Shown: piece after piece, positions 11,321-24,196 of the stretch | Position numbering within the stretch: the first letter of the stretch is position 1 | Layout of the letters: each line of letters starts with the position of its first letter | Assembly (NCBI RefSeq): GCF_019649055.1 | Contig: NW_026570226.1 | Span: 1,426,001 to 1,490,000, forward strand | Length of the DNA stretch: 64,000 nucleotides | Direction of reading: 5' to 3' | From: Paramacrobiotus metropolitanus | Lineage: Eukaryota > Tardigrada > Eutardigrada > Parachela > Macrobiotidae | The notes under the pieces: model-generated | Told to the model about the DNA's origin: nothing | The model's input: only the letters and a program-made list of their open reading frames with translations | The model's database searches: none | Program-made: the position numbers and the translations under genes

Positions 11321-14300
11321 ATGCAGACTGCATCGAGCTCGTTGGCAGTCCCTATCATATTATGGGGGAATCGTTGCCCCACTCACTGTATATCCAGCAT
11401 CCTGATATCCCCGCAGCAGGATGTCTGCGTTACGGGCTCCCACGATGGTCAGATGTGCCTCTGGAACTTGAAATCCAACACATTCAAGGTGAACTAAGCT
11501 TTCTTAATGAAGAATACAACTGTCGGGCAGCTAGTTTGTTCGTAGGCTACGCCAAGCAGAATTTTCGTGGGCCATACCAGAGCCGTCACGTGTTTGGCAT
11601 GGCTTTCGCCCGCTGCCAAATCTTTCTTCAGCTGCTCCGAAGCAGGGTTAGTTACTCCTTGGATGGGTTGCATTTTGATATTTCTTTTATCGGGGATTGT
11701 GTAGGGAGATGAGTTTATGGGATCTGGACGACTCATCTTGCACAGAAGCAGTTACTAGCGGCTTTGTGCATACGATGGCTCAGGTACGAGTAGGTAGAAT
11801 TTGTTGTACCTTCACTGGCTGACTGCTTAGTTTTATAGTAGGTTTTTTGGATTTCTGATCTTTTTAGAATTAATTTAAAGAGATATGTTTTCTTTGTTTT
11901 TGGGCTCACTAATTTTTTCCGCTTCCATTAGGCGTACAATTTGGTCGGGCGACGATCTGGACAAATATTTTGTAATGGCTACTATCCAGACATCATGGTT
12001 TATGATGCTGCATCTCTCAGCCTGCTTTTTCGATTATCATCGAAAATTAATTCGGATTGGATCACGTCTGTTATTGTGATGAAGCCTGCCCAGTCCGCAG
12101 GTATGAGAATTTCGCCGAAACAGCTTTAGCGATTAAAACCAGTTTATGCGATATAAATACTACTCTGTAGTATGTAATAAACATTTTAGAATATTTATTG
12201 ATGCTGATTCTGTAAGAACTGTAATAAATTACACTATTGTAACAACATTTTGGTAATGTACTATGTATTAAATTAATGTATTAATCAGTGAGCGACTTCT
12301 GCATATTTGCTTCCAATTATGTTTTTCAGATGACGTGGTGGTTGGACTGTCTCTGTCTGGCTCCATGAAAGTTTGGACCATTCCACCAGATTTTAACGGT
12401 CAGGGAAGGGAATTCATCTTCGAAAACGAATCTAAGCAGTTGCGCGTCCAGAATGCTTGGACTCTTAAATCTTGTCCGACGTTTCCACGAACTATGTTAA
12501 TCGTTTCACCAACCACGTGGCAAGTAAGTTTCTGGAAGTGAGAATCAGAAAAATTTGCAGTACAAGCACAGAAAAACTGTACCACTATTTCGAGTGTTGG
12601 TACCCTTCTGATTTTTTTCAGAAACCCATCTGCTGTTTTTAGCAAAATTTGTTGTGTTCTGTAGATCTACGATGCCGGGGATTTTTCTCTGTTATGCAGC
12701 ACGCATGTTCCCAAGGGACTATACTGGGGCGGCGGAGATTTCCTTAACACGGAACAGGTGGTGATTTATGCCACGGATGGTACAGCGTATCTGTATCGAC
12801 TTCCGGCCAAGTAAGTGTTGCGGTGGGGTGTGCTGAGTGTGAATGGGTTCTGTTGAAGGAATGGGCTTATCCTCTATTTGCTATGTCGCATGATGGACTG
12901 CTACCTGTTTTTGATCTAGACGCGTTGCGCGAGTACCGTTTCCAGGGTTGGTGATGGTTTCTGCATGTTTTGCTTTGCTTAATTAGAAATGATAACCGAT
13001 GCTGTTACTTGGATTTTCTAGCTCGGATGCAAACAACCAGCAGTTCCGGCGCACAGTCTCCACAAGCGAAAAAGAGTTGGGTGGCTCGCTGTTCGGAATC
13101 CTGAAAATTCCTAATGCTACGGTAAATGATTGATTGAAGATTGAAATAGTTGTAACCATTCATTGATCGCGTTGTTCTTTATTAATTTTATTTAGCCTTT
13201 ATCCTGCGAGCCTTCATGGACTATTTTCCGGTCAGCTTCGGCGACTGGCGAGTATCCTTTCCACGTGACCAGTTATGTGATTCGTGGCGATGCTCGGGGC
13301 CGGATTTCCGTATGGGCCATCCCAGAATATACCAAAGATCAGTTGACAGCCCTCATCAACAGTGGCGGGGAAGTCACTGAGCATGCACCCTTTGAAATCA
13401 CCTCCATGGACGCTGAATGGGATCGTTTGACCAGGCGGCAGCCTGGCATAATTGACCGGGCGGTTGGTGTTTTTCTGAGTTTTCATGATGGGGAACTGAT
13501 TTACGAATGCTCTTCTGCAGGAATTTGATGATGGCGGATCGTTCAAAATTACGTCTAGTCTGTACGTTTCCATGCACGGGAGAATGTTTTTGGGAATGGA
13601 AGACGGTGCCATTATTATGCTCCCGCTAATGCAAAAATTGTGCATTCAATTTTTTATTGGAAAAAAGACCCCAGGTAAGTGAGTCACTGAGTATACGAGT
13701 ACATTTGATTAGACTGTCATAGTGTTATAGTTGAATTACTGCGTTTTTTAAAATTTTTTACTTATTGGGGATTTTTTCCGTTGTTTTCATTCGCATTTCT
13801 TTCAGAAATGCCAGTTTATCGTATTTTACGGGGTCACGAAGGCAAAGTCACGGCACTGTTGTATCCTCATCAGGATGATCCCCGTTATGACCCAGGCATG
13901 TTAATATCGGGTGGCATAGATTTCACGGTGCGTGTTTGGGATTTATACCAGTGCCATCTCCAGCATACATTTGTATGCCAAGCTGGCGAGATCTTGCAGC
14001 TGCTGACACCTCCATCTGGCTGCAATACTCGCGTCTTGAATAGTATTTGCTCTATAGCCAGCGATCATTCAGTCGCTTTGCTGAGTTTGAAGGAACGCAA
14101 AGCCATCATGATGGCCAGTCGGCATGTATTTCCTATCCAGGCGGTTAAATGGCGTCCGGTGGACGATTTTCTCCTGGTGCAGTGTTCCGACGGCACGGTG
14201 TATGTTTGGCAGATGGAAACTGGCCATTTGGATCGGGTGGTGCAGGGCAGCGCCGCAGAGGATATTATGAAAGCATGCGATGAGCAGCTTGGCGAGGCGG

Positions 14301-17300
14301 GTGGATTCGGTGAGGATATCGCGGCTAATCCGACTTTGCATCTCTTCCGGGCGTTAAAGCATCGCAATATGGATGCAGCGCGGCAAGCAGCCAAGCTTGG
14401 GTTGAAAAACATGTCAGCTGCGGGTGGGAACTCTGCGGCGGCTGTTGAGGCTTGGGCGAAAGGGTTCGGTTGCCCCTTGACTGTTCAAGCTGTTCGAAGC
14501 AACTCGCTGGATCAGGAAAACCATCTGCTGTTATTTGACGTTGAGGCACTAATACGTAAGACAAAATTTCGAAGAAGTGTCTTTCTTGTCTGCTGCCGCC
14601 TTTTTATAAATTAATTAAATTTAAGTTATGTTGATTTGTCAACATACAAAGGTGTTTGAGGATCAGGAAAAAATTGATTGATTGATTTCATCGATTATAA
14701 GTTTTTAAAAAATTTTGCTGTTTTTTGAAAAACATTTGCAGGGTATTTTCCTCGTTTTATTTAAGAAATTTGCTAATCTGTTATTTTTAGTGCAATTATT
14801 GGCCGAAGAAAACCGTGGAGAGACCTCCGATCCGGCCAAGGCCACCCCTCGCATGGAGCCAAAAACCGGATCCGATTGGAAATCCACATCCGTCATTCCG
14901 GGTGCTGCAAGTGTGACTGGTGGTGCCGAAGCAGCAAAGCCAGCAAAACACATCGCTTTCGCTCCAGAGGGTATGAGTATGGCCATGGAAGTTGCGCAGA
15001 TCCTGATATCATTGCTCTATGCATGGGGACTGGATCACGAAATGGATAAGCTCTGTGTAGAAAAACTGGGCATGCTGCAACCAAAGCAAGCGGTTAACTA
15101 TGGCATTATGTCCAAGACTGGATTCATGACCCTTTTGCTGCCCACACCATTGCACCGCAAAAGTATTGAACTACCGCAGCCACAGGAACGAATTCGCGAT
15201 ATGCTATCCAATCTGACACGCAATCATTGGTCACTATCGTCAACGTTGACCACAGTGCATCTGATGACAATCGTATCGGTGGCTAATACACTGATGAATA
15301 TCCAGAATGCGACTTTCCACCAGGATTACGAAAAGCGAAGAAAACTTCATAAGTATGCTGTTTCTCTAATAAAAATTAGAATGACGGAAAATATTGTAAA
15401 CAGATTACTATGAATTTCTGCTAGAAATTCTGGGGTTGTTTCCGTGTGTTGCATAGAGTTAATTTCAGTGTTCTACGGATTAACGATCCATTTTATAGGC
15501 GGTTGGTCCGAATGGACACCTCGGCTGTGACTTCCTCTGGGCTTCCCGATGCCACACAGGGTCTGGGTGGGTATACCACCAGTGATGTGGCTCAGACATT
15601 CGTGGAGCAGCAAGCTCTGATCAAGCAAACCTGGTCGCAGTTGACGGCTATGCATTGTGTACTGCTGTCCGAACGCCTCGGTTACGAAAACTATAAACCA
15701 CCGGATGTGGAGATTCTCATTCGGCGCTGGCAGGACCGCTGCCTGGAGATTCGCACAGGTGCACAGGCTTTGATCCTATCCGAACTGCGACGCATGGGCA
15801 CTCATGGCCGGCGGCGGCTGATCGAGAGATGGGCTGTCTACTTGCCGAATTTCCAAGAAAGTGAAAAACCCCCTGTATTCGAAGTCAGACCGATGCCTCC
15901 CCCGGTTGCCGTGGCTGAAACTCCTGCTTCGGAGAATGCTCCTGAGGCTGGTGGAGATGATGATTTTGAGGATCTGCAGAATGATCCGCTGCTTGCAACG
16001 GATCCTAATTTGCCCAGTATATATTCAGTCGAATACAGGTGACTGCTTAAGGTGGTTGTAAATCTTGTTTTATAACTCACTGTTTGTTTAGTGTTTCGGT
16101 TAGATAAATTGCATTCAAAGATTTTCTATACTTGAAGTGGTTGGTTTTTTTGCTGTCTTGTTTGTGATGCTTTGAGATGCTTTGTAAAGCATTGTTTTCA
16201 TTTTATCGATCGCCGCTTGACCAACATGAACAGCTTTTCAATTTTTCTTCGTGCTTTCAGGAAAAAGCAGAGCGTTGCGATTTTGTTGTTGGGTATCATC
16301 GGAGCTGAATTTGGAGCGGAAACCCTATCGCCCGTACGAACTCCAACTGGAGACAGGACGCCAACCGGGCGCCCGGACAACCTGCAGTTTACCGACCCGG
16401 TTATTCGCCTCGTGGGGAAAGCGTTGAGCTATATCGTGGTGAATCAAGACGAGAAACTGCAGCCTTATAGTTCCTTACGACGTTCCGCTGTGGATCTGCT
16501 GGGTCGCGGTTTCGTGGTATGGGAACCGTTTCTGGATGTCGGACATGTACTGCTATCCCTGTTACGGTTGACCCTGGATGTGGAACGACCACCCGCAAAG
16601 TACTTACTTACTCTGCCGGCTGCAATAATTTACATCACATTGATAATTTGCAGTATTTGGGTGACATAAAGGGATTATAGTTATTCAGACAATAAACATA
16701 TAATATATTTACGCTTTTAGAAGACGCACCATATTCTAAACGTTTGGGTTACGTAAAAGAGAAGACAGGTCGTGGGGTACTTACTTACTTGAGGCTTTCT
16801 TTCAGTCTTCCTGCTTCGGTACCATTGACACCAGCAGCCGATATGGCTCGTGCTGCACGGCAAGCATTGGACATGATAGCCTCAGCCCGACCGCCGGTCT
16901 TTATTACAGTCACCAATATGGAAATTACCCGCCATAATTCCTTAATTCAAAGTGCGCAAACGCTGAACATCAATCTGAACAACGCCGTAATTGTACGCGC
17001 TAAAGAAGAACTGCTGCGAACGTTGGATCTGCTGATAAATAAGAATCCCCAGAGGTAAGCCTATCGTGTTTAAAAATATTTTGCACAAACATATGTCGGT
17101 CGATTCATGATTTTTCTTTTTAGTGTTGCCGATCTTATTGTCGAGGTAAGTAATAGTGTATGCGCTTGCTCACTGAATGTTGATGATATTTTGTCCTAAT
17201 TTTGGGTTTCTTTCAGTTTAGTAGTGTCGAAAAATTTAGCACTTCTGTATTTAGATGGATTATTTGCTTGAATTGCTGAACTTACGCTGGTACGATTTGC

Positions 17301-17791
17301 TTTAGGTAATCGATGTCGTAATTCACTGCCTGGATCCAGGTCGTATCAAAAACAGCGGTCTCGTTGAACTGTTCCCTCCCATTGGTCGCTTCCCAATGGT
17401 AGCCTACTGCAAACAAAATCGTCGGGTAGCGGTTGGATCGAAAAAGGGTGGAGTTTTCATTTACGAATTGCGTGGAATGAAAGTCCAATCGTACAGCGGA
17501 CACGGGTTGGCGGTGGCGGCCATTGAATTTGCACCAGACGGCAAACATTTCGCTAGCTTTTCTCTCCGTGAAGGCAAGCTTTTGTTCTGGCAGATTGGAG
17601 CTACACTGTTCGGGTTGGGCTCCACACAGCCGCGCTGTGTTAAAACCTGCAAAGCCAATACGGTGCTGTGGCAGAACTGGCCTGAATTGAAGGAACATAT
17701 GGAATATCGGCTAGCACGATTGCGCTGGATTACTAATAAGGACGTGTTGTGTATGCTGATTAATGGGAAGGAAGAAAAGTTCTCCCTTTGA
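11321..17791 (+). CDS. WDR7: WD repeat-containing protein 7 (rabconnectin-3 beta)
   Basis: WDR7 pairs with DMXL1/2 to form rabconnectin-3, which promotes V-ATPase assembly and acidification of endosomes and synaptic vesicles. I assembled 16 exons: 11321-11488, 11546-11646, 11705-11783, 11932-12100, 12330-12523, 12665-12810, 13022-13121, 13196-13462, 13521-13674, 13806-14555, 14791-15352, 15469-16038, 16261-16599, 16806-17054, 17124-17145, 17306-17791. They sum to 1451 residues, close to the human protein (about 1490). Conserved family segments run throughout: PIILWGNRCPTHCIS at the N-terminus, N-terminal WD repeats, YPHQDDPRYDPGMLISGGID, ASDHSVALLSLKERKAIMMA, FPIQAVKWRPVDD, RRWQDRCLEIRTGAQALILS, LLGIIGAEFGAE, and C-terminal WD repeats with IEFAPDGKHFASFS. 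Exon 12 could instead begin at 15499, in the same frame and 10 residues shorter. Confidence 0.95.
17124..17145 (+). other. WDR7: 22-nt microexon of WDR7
   Basis: TTTTTAG precedes and GTAAGT follows this segment. Together with the flanking phase it encodes SVADLIVE, which fits the family's conserved DLLVEVMD region exactly where it is needed between exons 14 and 16. Confidence 0.85.
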
Positions 17792-18336
17792 GCGGTGTTC
17801 AGCTGGTGATTGTGTGGAACCGTTGCACTGGTAATAATGAATCTTCATGTGGTATGCATTCCGTTTGTGGTTTGTGAACATGTTTTATTCAGAAGCAGCT
17901 GTGTGGACAATTTTTGTTTGTGATGCTGTTGTTTTCTAAGTCTTATGCAAATTTAATGCGTTTTTGAGCGACCCTGTGAAGTTTTATTTGGTTTTATTTG
18001 TTGTAATTTGTGAATGACAATTCCGTTTTTGTGTTTATACGGGTCTTTTATCAGGTTTTCACTCATGTCTTCATATGCAAGTTTTACAGAAAACAAATCA
18101 GCGCTTTCGAAGTATATTGAACAACAGCTCTGTAAAAAAAGCAATCCTTAATTAGACCGGTATAAAAGGGAAGAACGGTAAATCCTCATACAAAAAAAAT
18201 TGGAACAAACTCAATGGAAGCCTGGGTCATGGAAATATAAAACGCATTACAGAACAATTACAAGGAAAAATTTTAAAAAAGTAAATTCTGGGAATGAGTT
18301 AAACTACTCTGTCTTTAAAAAAACCATATACAATAC
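17792..18336. other. Convergent 3' region between WDR7 and the SLC26 gene
   Basis: The two genes end tail to tail here. The region is T-rich, probably holds both 3' UTRs, and contains no other supported feature. Confidence 0.5.
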
Positions 18337-21300
18337 TTAAGGAAGAGATTTCGAAGTGACTTCCAACTGCGCTGTACTACTAGCCACAACCATAGATTCC
18401 TCCCCTTCCCGTCGATTATCTTCACTGGATCCCCGCCGGCTCTCACCGTCCTCCACATTCAGCGACACCGACGCCAGCTTTTCCGGTAACGACTGGCTAA
18501 AATTCACCACAATCGCTTGGCCTTCTTCTTTATCGGGCCACTTCACCTGTTCTCGCACCTCTTTCGGCAGAACAATTCGCAAGATTTTCATCGGGGTGTT
18601 GATGAATTTGAGTGTCTTACAGGCTTTGCGACACTTCATGACAATAGCCCGCAGCGCCCGGAGTGTCGTGTAATCGGAGTTGATCAAATGGATCCCGTTG
18701 AACACAATCACTTCATCCACGCTGCAAACCAGTCCTTCCGGGAGCAGCACCGGGCTGATGGCGTCCGCGCCGTCGGCATCCGTAACGCGCATCTTCTCCA
18801 AACCGTTTTGCGGAAAAATATCTTCTTCAAAAAACTCTTTGATGTATTCACCCGAGGGGAAATACAGTGCACCGTGGGGCGTGACAGTGACCTCCAAGAT
18901 CTGCCGTCCTGAAGTAATGTCGGTGTACGTTATAGGCGCCGGTGTGTAGGTTTTCGTCAGATGTTCGACATCGATAGCCGGACGCGCTAATGGATACAGC
19001 AGCAGCAACAAGGCGCCGATAATTCCCGCTAACAGGCCGAAATCCACACCAAAGATCACGCCTACCGCGATGGTCATAATCAACGGAATGAGCTCTTTCT
19101 TATTCAACAGCCAAAGATCACGGAAAATCTTGAATTCGAACATGACGCTAACTGCGCAGATAATCACAGCACCTAGTGCAGCTTTGGGAACGTAACGAAA
19201 AGAACTGGACAGCAGGCTCAAAGAACCGAGGACAAATGCTCCAGTAAACACGCACCTGTAAGGGATACAGGTATAAATCTGCTCTTATGGCCTATGAATA
19301 ATACAAGATCTCGTAATTTCTTTGCAAGTCTTCATCTCGGCTACAGCTGCTTAATTTACTACAAATTCTTTCAATATGGAACTGAGCTTGTTATATGCCG
19401 TTCAAAATCAAGTTCTGCTTCCAGAATTCTACACCAACCCCATGGGTGTGCGCACACCACTCTGCGCGTTCAGTGCTGATTTGGTAAAGCTTCCGGTTAC
19501 AGGGTACGAAGAAACAAAAGATGACAGGAAATTAGCCATGCCCAAGGCCAGAAATTCCTGCGTAGGATCAATGTTATACTGGAACTGGTGCGCAAATGCT
19601 TTTGCAATGGCAATACTGCAATAACAAGCAAGCGGTATACAATGTGCTCGTCTAACGTAGTGTAGTGGTGCACCGTGCCTACCTCTCCATGGCGCCAACA
19701 AGGGATACAACTGCTATACCGGGGGTCATATCCACAAACACTTCTCGGAACGTTTGGTTGTTAAATGAAAATTCGGGTACGGTAAAATTGGGTAATCCCG
19801 CTTCCACGTCTTTGGTTAAAGTTACGGAATGTAAGATCGGAAAATATTCTTCCAAGAAATAACCAATTCCAGCAGCTACAATCACCACAATTCCATAGCG
19901 AGCTGCAAGCGCAATTTAAACAGTAGTTATTCAAAAGATATAGTTTAGATCATTATAAACCATAAAAAAATGTCAATAACAACGACGTGCGATAAAAGAA
20001 GCCTAAAAAGAGAAAAAAACTGGGGCCAGCCGGGAATTGAACCCGGGACCACCTGTACCCAAAACAGGTATCATACCCCTAGACTACTGACCCGTATGTA
20101 ACATACGATACTGTTCTTGTCAAAGCGTGTGTGCAACGTGCGTTTTAATGCTGAATCCGCACTCCGTAGTACGCTTCTCCGTCTCGCGCTACACTGGGTT
20201 TGACTCAGAAAAAACGTGTGATTGCAATCACTAATCACTAGGGTAAGCCTTGTGTTCCGCCGCAGGAAAACCATAAACCATCAAACAAGCCCACTAATAT
20301 TAATTAACGACACGTAATCTGACGTATGAAACATGCAATAAAGCCATCTTGTGATTATATTTTCTCAAGTTCATCCGTTTCGCTCTTTATTTACATCTTA
20401 AAATATGTAATTTATCTATAATTGTACAATTAGTAAATCCATTTTTAGAGCTGATCAGACCACTTACCAACTGATATAAGCCTCAGTGTTTCGCGAGCAT
20501 ATGTGTACAAAGGTGACTTGGATTTCTGACCATGTCGACGAGGCAGGCGCAATCCCTTTAACACAAGCAGGATAGCCATGCAGCTTACACCCATCAGCAC
20601 ATCCCAACCACTATCAATAAACCCAATCTCATCACCATGCAGACGCTAAAACGAGCAAATCCAGCAGTTTCGTTAATACTTAATGTTCCAGATAGTATTC
20701 AGATAACCCGCTGTCTGCTCCAACACCCCATCAGTGCTTTTCCCAAACGACACTCCCAAGATGCTCTTTAATTGTCCGTACATAATAATAAAAGCACTGG
20801 CGCTGGTAAATCCACTGATGACGGGAGCGGAGACGAAGTTAATTAAAAAACCTAAAAAATCAATAAGATTACATAACAATTTATTCGAGTGATACTAACG
20901 CCGGATGCGGTCAAACCACAAAAAACAATCTGAATCCTAAAAGAAATCTCATACACTCTAGAGCAAAACAGTTTTTTATTTACAGTATTTAACCGTTTAT
21001 CAAGCACAACACGGTGCTGCCGTGTGGCAAGATCGAAGTCGAATTTAAAAAAAACGTTCGACTCTCATTGTCAGGTTACAGTTACACTAATATCCACAAT
21101 TACAAATTCATGCCGTACCAAGATTGAATATGGCCATCAAACACTGGAATACGCCCGTGAAGAAGCAGAGAAATATCGCATACTGTGGTTTCGACAGCCC
21201 GGCATTCTTCGGAAAGGATTCCGCGGTCAGTAGAGAAATAATGGCAGTTGGGCCCAGTGTCACATCTTTCGACGTGCCAAACAAAGTGTACATGAAGCAT

Positions 21301-22662
21301 CCCATGAAGGCTGAGTAAAGTCCATACTGCGAAGAAAGTCCGGTCAAAACGATGTTATTAAAACACTAGCATATCGACGTTAATTTCTCAAGGAATACAG
21401 AGGCAGATTCACATTTTCAAGGAATCGTAGCTGATAGCTGGAATATAGAGACGACTAAATGCACTACCTGAACAAGAACTTGTCGCTAATCATATTCGTG
21501 ACTAACCACCGCAAAAATTTGCAGCTGTAAGTACAGTTTTAGATGACTTAGTGCATTTTTATGTTCTAGTGAATGCTTTTATTATGTCGAATATAACAAA
21601 GTAACATAAACTGCAAATACGTACAACGAAAAAGCAACCCACCAATGATGTACATCTAAAAGTAACCAAAATAACGCAGAACTTTAGTGAAATTAAAGAT
21701 TACTGCATCGCATGCACAGCGTGTCTTATGCAAACTGCATACAACAACGGAACGACTGTGAAAAGGAGACGACAAAGACTAAAACAATAAAACATCCTGT
21801 AAAAGCGATTTAACTGGTCAGAAAAAACTATCCTTTTTACGCAGATCGGTTATTTAATAAACTAACGTGAAAACTGTCAGCTTCCGAATTTTAACTACAC
21901 CATCCAGTAATGAAAATTATTTAAGTCGAAGAACCAGTACATCATAAAATTAAAGCTAGAAGTATATCAAATAACCCAATATTGTACTGAACAGTTATCG
22001 AAATATCGACGAACTGCAAGAGTGTGACGTTAATATATGATTATTATATCCGACGCAACAATCGGAATTCAATCTGAATCCCACAATTTTGAGCTAAGGA
22101 AAGAGGAAAATTTATTTCTCGAGATCTTCAGATGTTTCTACAAAGTACAACCAAACTGATTCGGGAAAGCAATCGAAGAGCTAGTGCGCGGAAACTGACA
22201 GCTGTCTAATCCGTGAAGCACAAGATAACAAGCATATACCGAAGAAGCATTCGACAACAATTGACAAACCGCTAAAAAAACCTGAAATCAGAAAAGTTTT
22301 CCTACCTCGAGGGGAAGTTCCGCAATGGCGCTGTAGGCCAGGGCCTGGGGGATTACCGTCAGACCGACCGTTACGCCCGCAATGAAGTCTCCCTTTAGGT
22401 CTTTCCATGAATATTTCCTAATCCACAACGAGATGGGCAGTCGTCGCTGCCATGTCCGCAGCCAACAACACCGTCGCAATGTCCCCACCACATCCGACAC
22501 ACTCAACGGACCGCCATATGTTCGCGTCGTGCGCACTTCGGAATGCAGCATCCATGCATCCGCATCACTGCCCAGTGAGGGGCGTTTGCCATTTTGATCA
22601 GGTTGTGGGCTGTAGGCGTCTGCGGGTTTCGTCGCAAAACGGATCAGCACCGGTTCATCCAT
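18337..22662 (-). CDS. SLC26A11: SLC26 anion transporter, SLC26A11-like, with STAS domain
   Basis: This is a SulP-family membrane transporter (sulfate/chloride/bicarbonate class). Seven exons (22662-22306, 21326-21119, 20851-20680, 20610-20468, 19902-19683, 19615-19439, 19255-18337) give 731 residues in frame. The SLC26 signature appears as DFIAGVTVGLTVIPQALAYS, then YGLYSAFMGCFMYTLFGTSK-DVTLGPTA. Further conserved pieces are PVISGFTSASA, PVTGSFTKSALNAQSG and PKAALGAVIICAV. The cytosolic C-terminus carries a STAS domain (FNGIHLINSDYTTLRALRAI). The match is closest in pattern to SLC26A11, the sodium-independent sulfate/anion transporter of lysosome and plasma membrane, but N- and C-terminal extensions make it longer than the 606-residue human protein. 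Exon 4 must start at 20610, because an acceptor at 20645 would break the frame. A tRNA gene sits in the intron between exons 4 and 5. Confidence 0.9.
20022..20093 (-). tRNA. tRNA-Pro (anticodon UGG)
   Basis: The minus strand folds as a 72-nt tRNA. The 7-bp acceptor stem is GGGTCAG against CTGGCCC with one G-U pair. The A box resembles TAGTCTAGGGGTATG, the anticodon arm is CCTGT-TTTGGGT-ACAGG with TGG at the anticodon position, and the T arm contains CCCGG-GTTCAAT-CCCGG-type pairing and the B box GGTTCAATTCC. A run of seven T residues (20013-20019) just downstream serves as the pol III terminator. No intron. It is nested in the SLC26 gene on the same strand. Confidence 0.95.
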
Positions 22663-24196
22663 AAGAGACTAAAGCGTAACAACACCGCTGAGTCCTGCAT
22701 CCAGATTCTGATTTGATTGGACAATTCTAAGGCTGTAATTAATGCAATGCGTGAACACAACAAACAATTTATGCAGTTGACTTTGTAGGCGATAACAGAT
22801 AACTTATTTTCATTAATTTACTAAGAGACCAGCGTCCGGCTTTTGTTATCACAAGAACAATAAAGTTACGATGTTACGATAAACTCATTCATAAAATCCG
22901 TTTGGCATGTCTGGCTGAAGCACAGACACGGCAGGACACGATAACAACCACCGACGCAACCGATACGTGGTCTTGTTTACGTGCACTGCGGTCTGCATCT
23001 CGGTAGTAAACCGGAAGTTACCGGATGCGATGTGCGTGACTCACATCCATGTACTCGTACTTTGTACTATAATATTATAATAAGTAACAAATTTTGTTTT
23101 CTGCGTAAGTGTTGTTTTGCATAGAATTTAAGTTTATCATAATATATCATTTTGTATACAATGCAACACATTAATTTCCGCGTGCTTATCGGAAAAATAA
23201 TTATTTCGGTTTGTATCTAGGTAGGTGTTCTGCATCTTGTATGCTTTGAAGTTTGTTTTTTGCGGCTCACGGTATTTGTGAAGACGGGTCGTCAAAATTA
23301 CAAAGTTCGACCAATGAATAAATTTTTACATCAGTTTTATTCCTTTACATCAAGGAACTGAAAACGGTTTGTGTATTGCCAGAGTTTTCGTCAAGACCAT
23401 AACCGTAAAGGGTCAAAGATTTGCGTAATGACTTACGCATTGTGGGAATCTCCTTTATGAATATCTATACAAGTACTTGTACCTACCTATACAATGCATT
23501 TGTACGTATTTGGCTACAATACACTCTTACTGGTGTACGGATTTCTGCACCACGGTTATTTAATTTATTAACGATTATTACGGTACATACAGTACACAAA
23601 CCGTTCTCTGCTAGCGGCACCGCAGTGGTAAAGAAAAACATCTGCATCCATAGACGATGCAACTGCAGCACGAGTGCATTTTGCAAATCGAGGGATTGCC
23701 GCCGTTACGTGCCGGGTTACCGCATCCCGCAATTCCGCTGGTACTTGGTACATACCGAGATGGCTTTATAAGCAACCTCGACATCCCATAATGATCGGAG
23801 CCACATACATGTCAGGGCCAACAGAGTTCTATGCAGACCCCGTTCTGATCAATCTTTCTCCGGCTATCATCATTATTATTTAAACAGACTGATGTGGTGC
23901 ATAAAATGATCGGAGTGGCTTTTTGGTTGACATCGGGCTAGCTGTTTATCAAAAGTAGTTGCGTCCACAGACTGTTTTATGGCCTTTATCCTTTGACGAT
24001 ACAGCTTACGCTTCCGTAGGGGTGATCATGACATTAGATGGTTCCGCTTGAACCACTCCAATTAAGTGTATCGAAAAAATGACTTTCTTGGGTGACAGTT
24101 AGTATCTTTGCCGGCTTGTGCCGCATATATATGACAAACGGATTCTGATCGGTATCATTTACAACCGAATAAATTATTTTTTTAACATGATGAAAA
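22663..24196. other. Intergenic, no supported gene
   Basis: This contains the upstream region of the SLC26 gene and a long AT-rich stretch. Several open frames at 23421-23883 overlap on both strands with no consistent coding signal. Confidence 0.45.

Noticed and set aside
20611..20645. Apparent one-base frame error between SLC26 exons 3 and 4
   Set aside because: It arises only if the acceptor at 20645 is used; the acceptor before 20610 restores phase and family similarity.
23421..23883. Overlapping frames on both strands
   Set aside because: Mutually exclusive frames with no domain, signal peptide or splice support.
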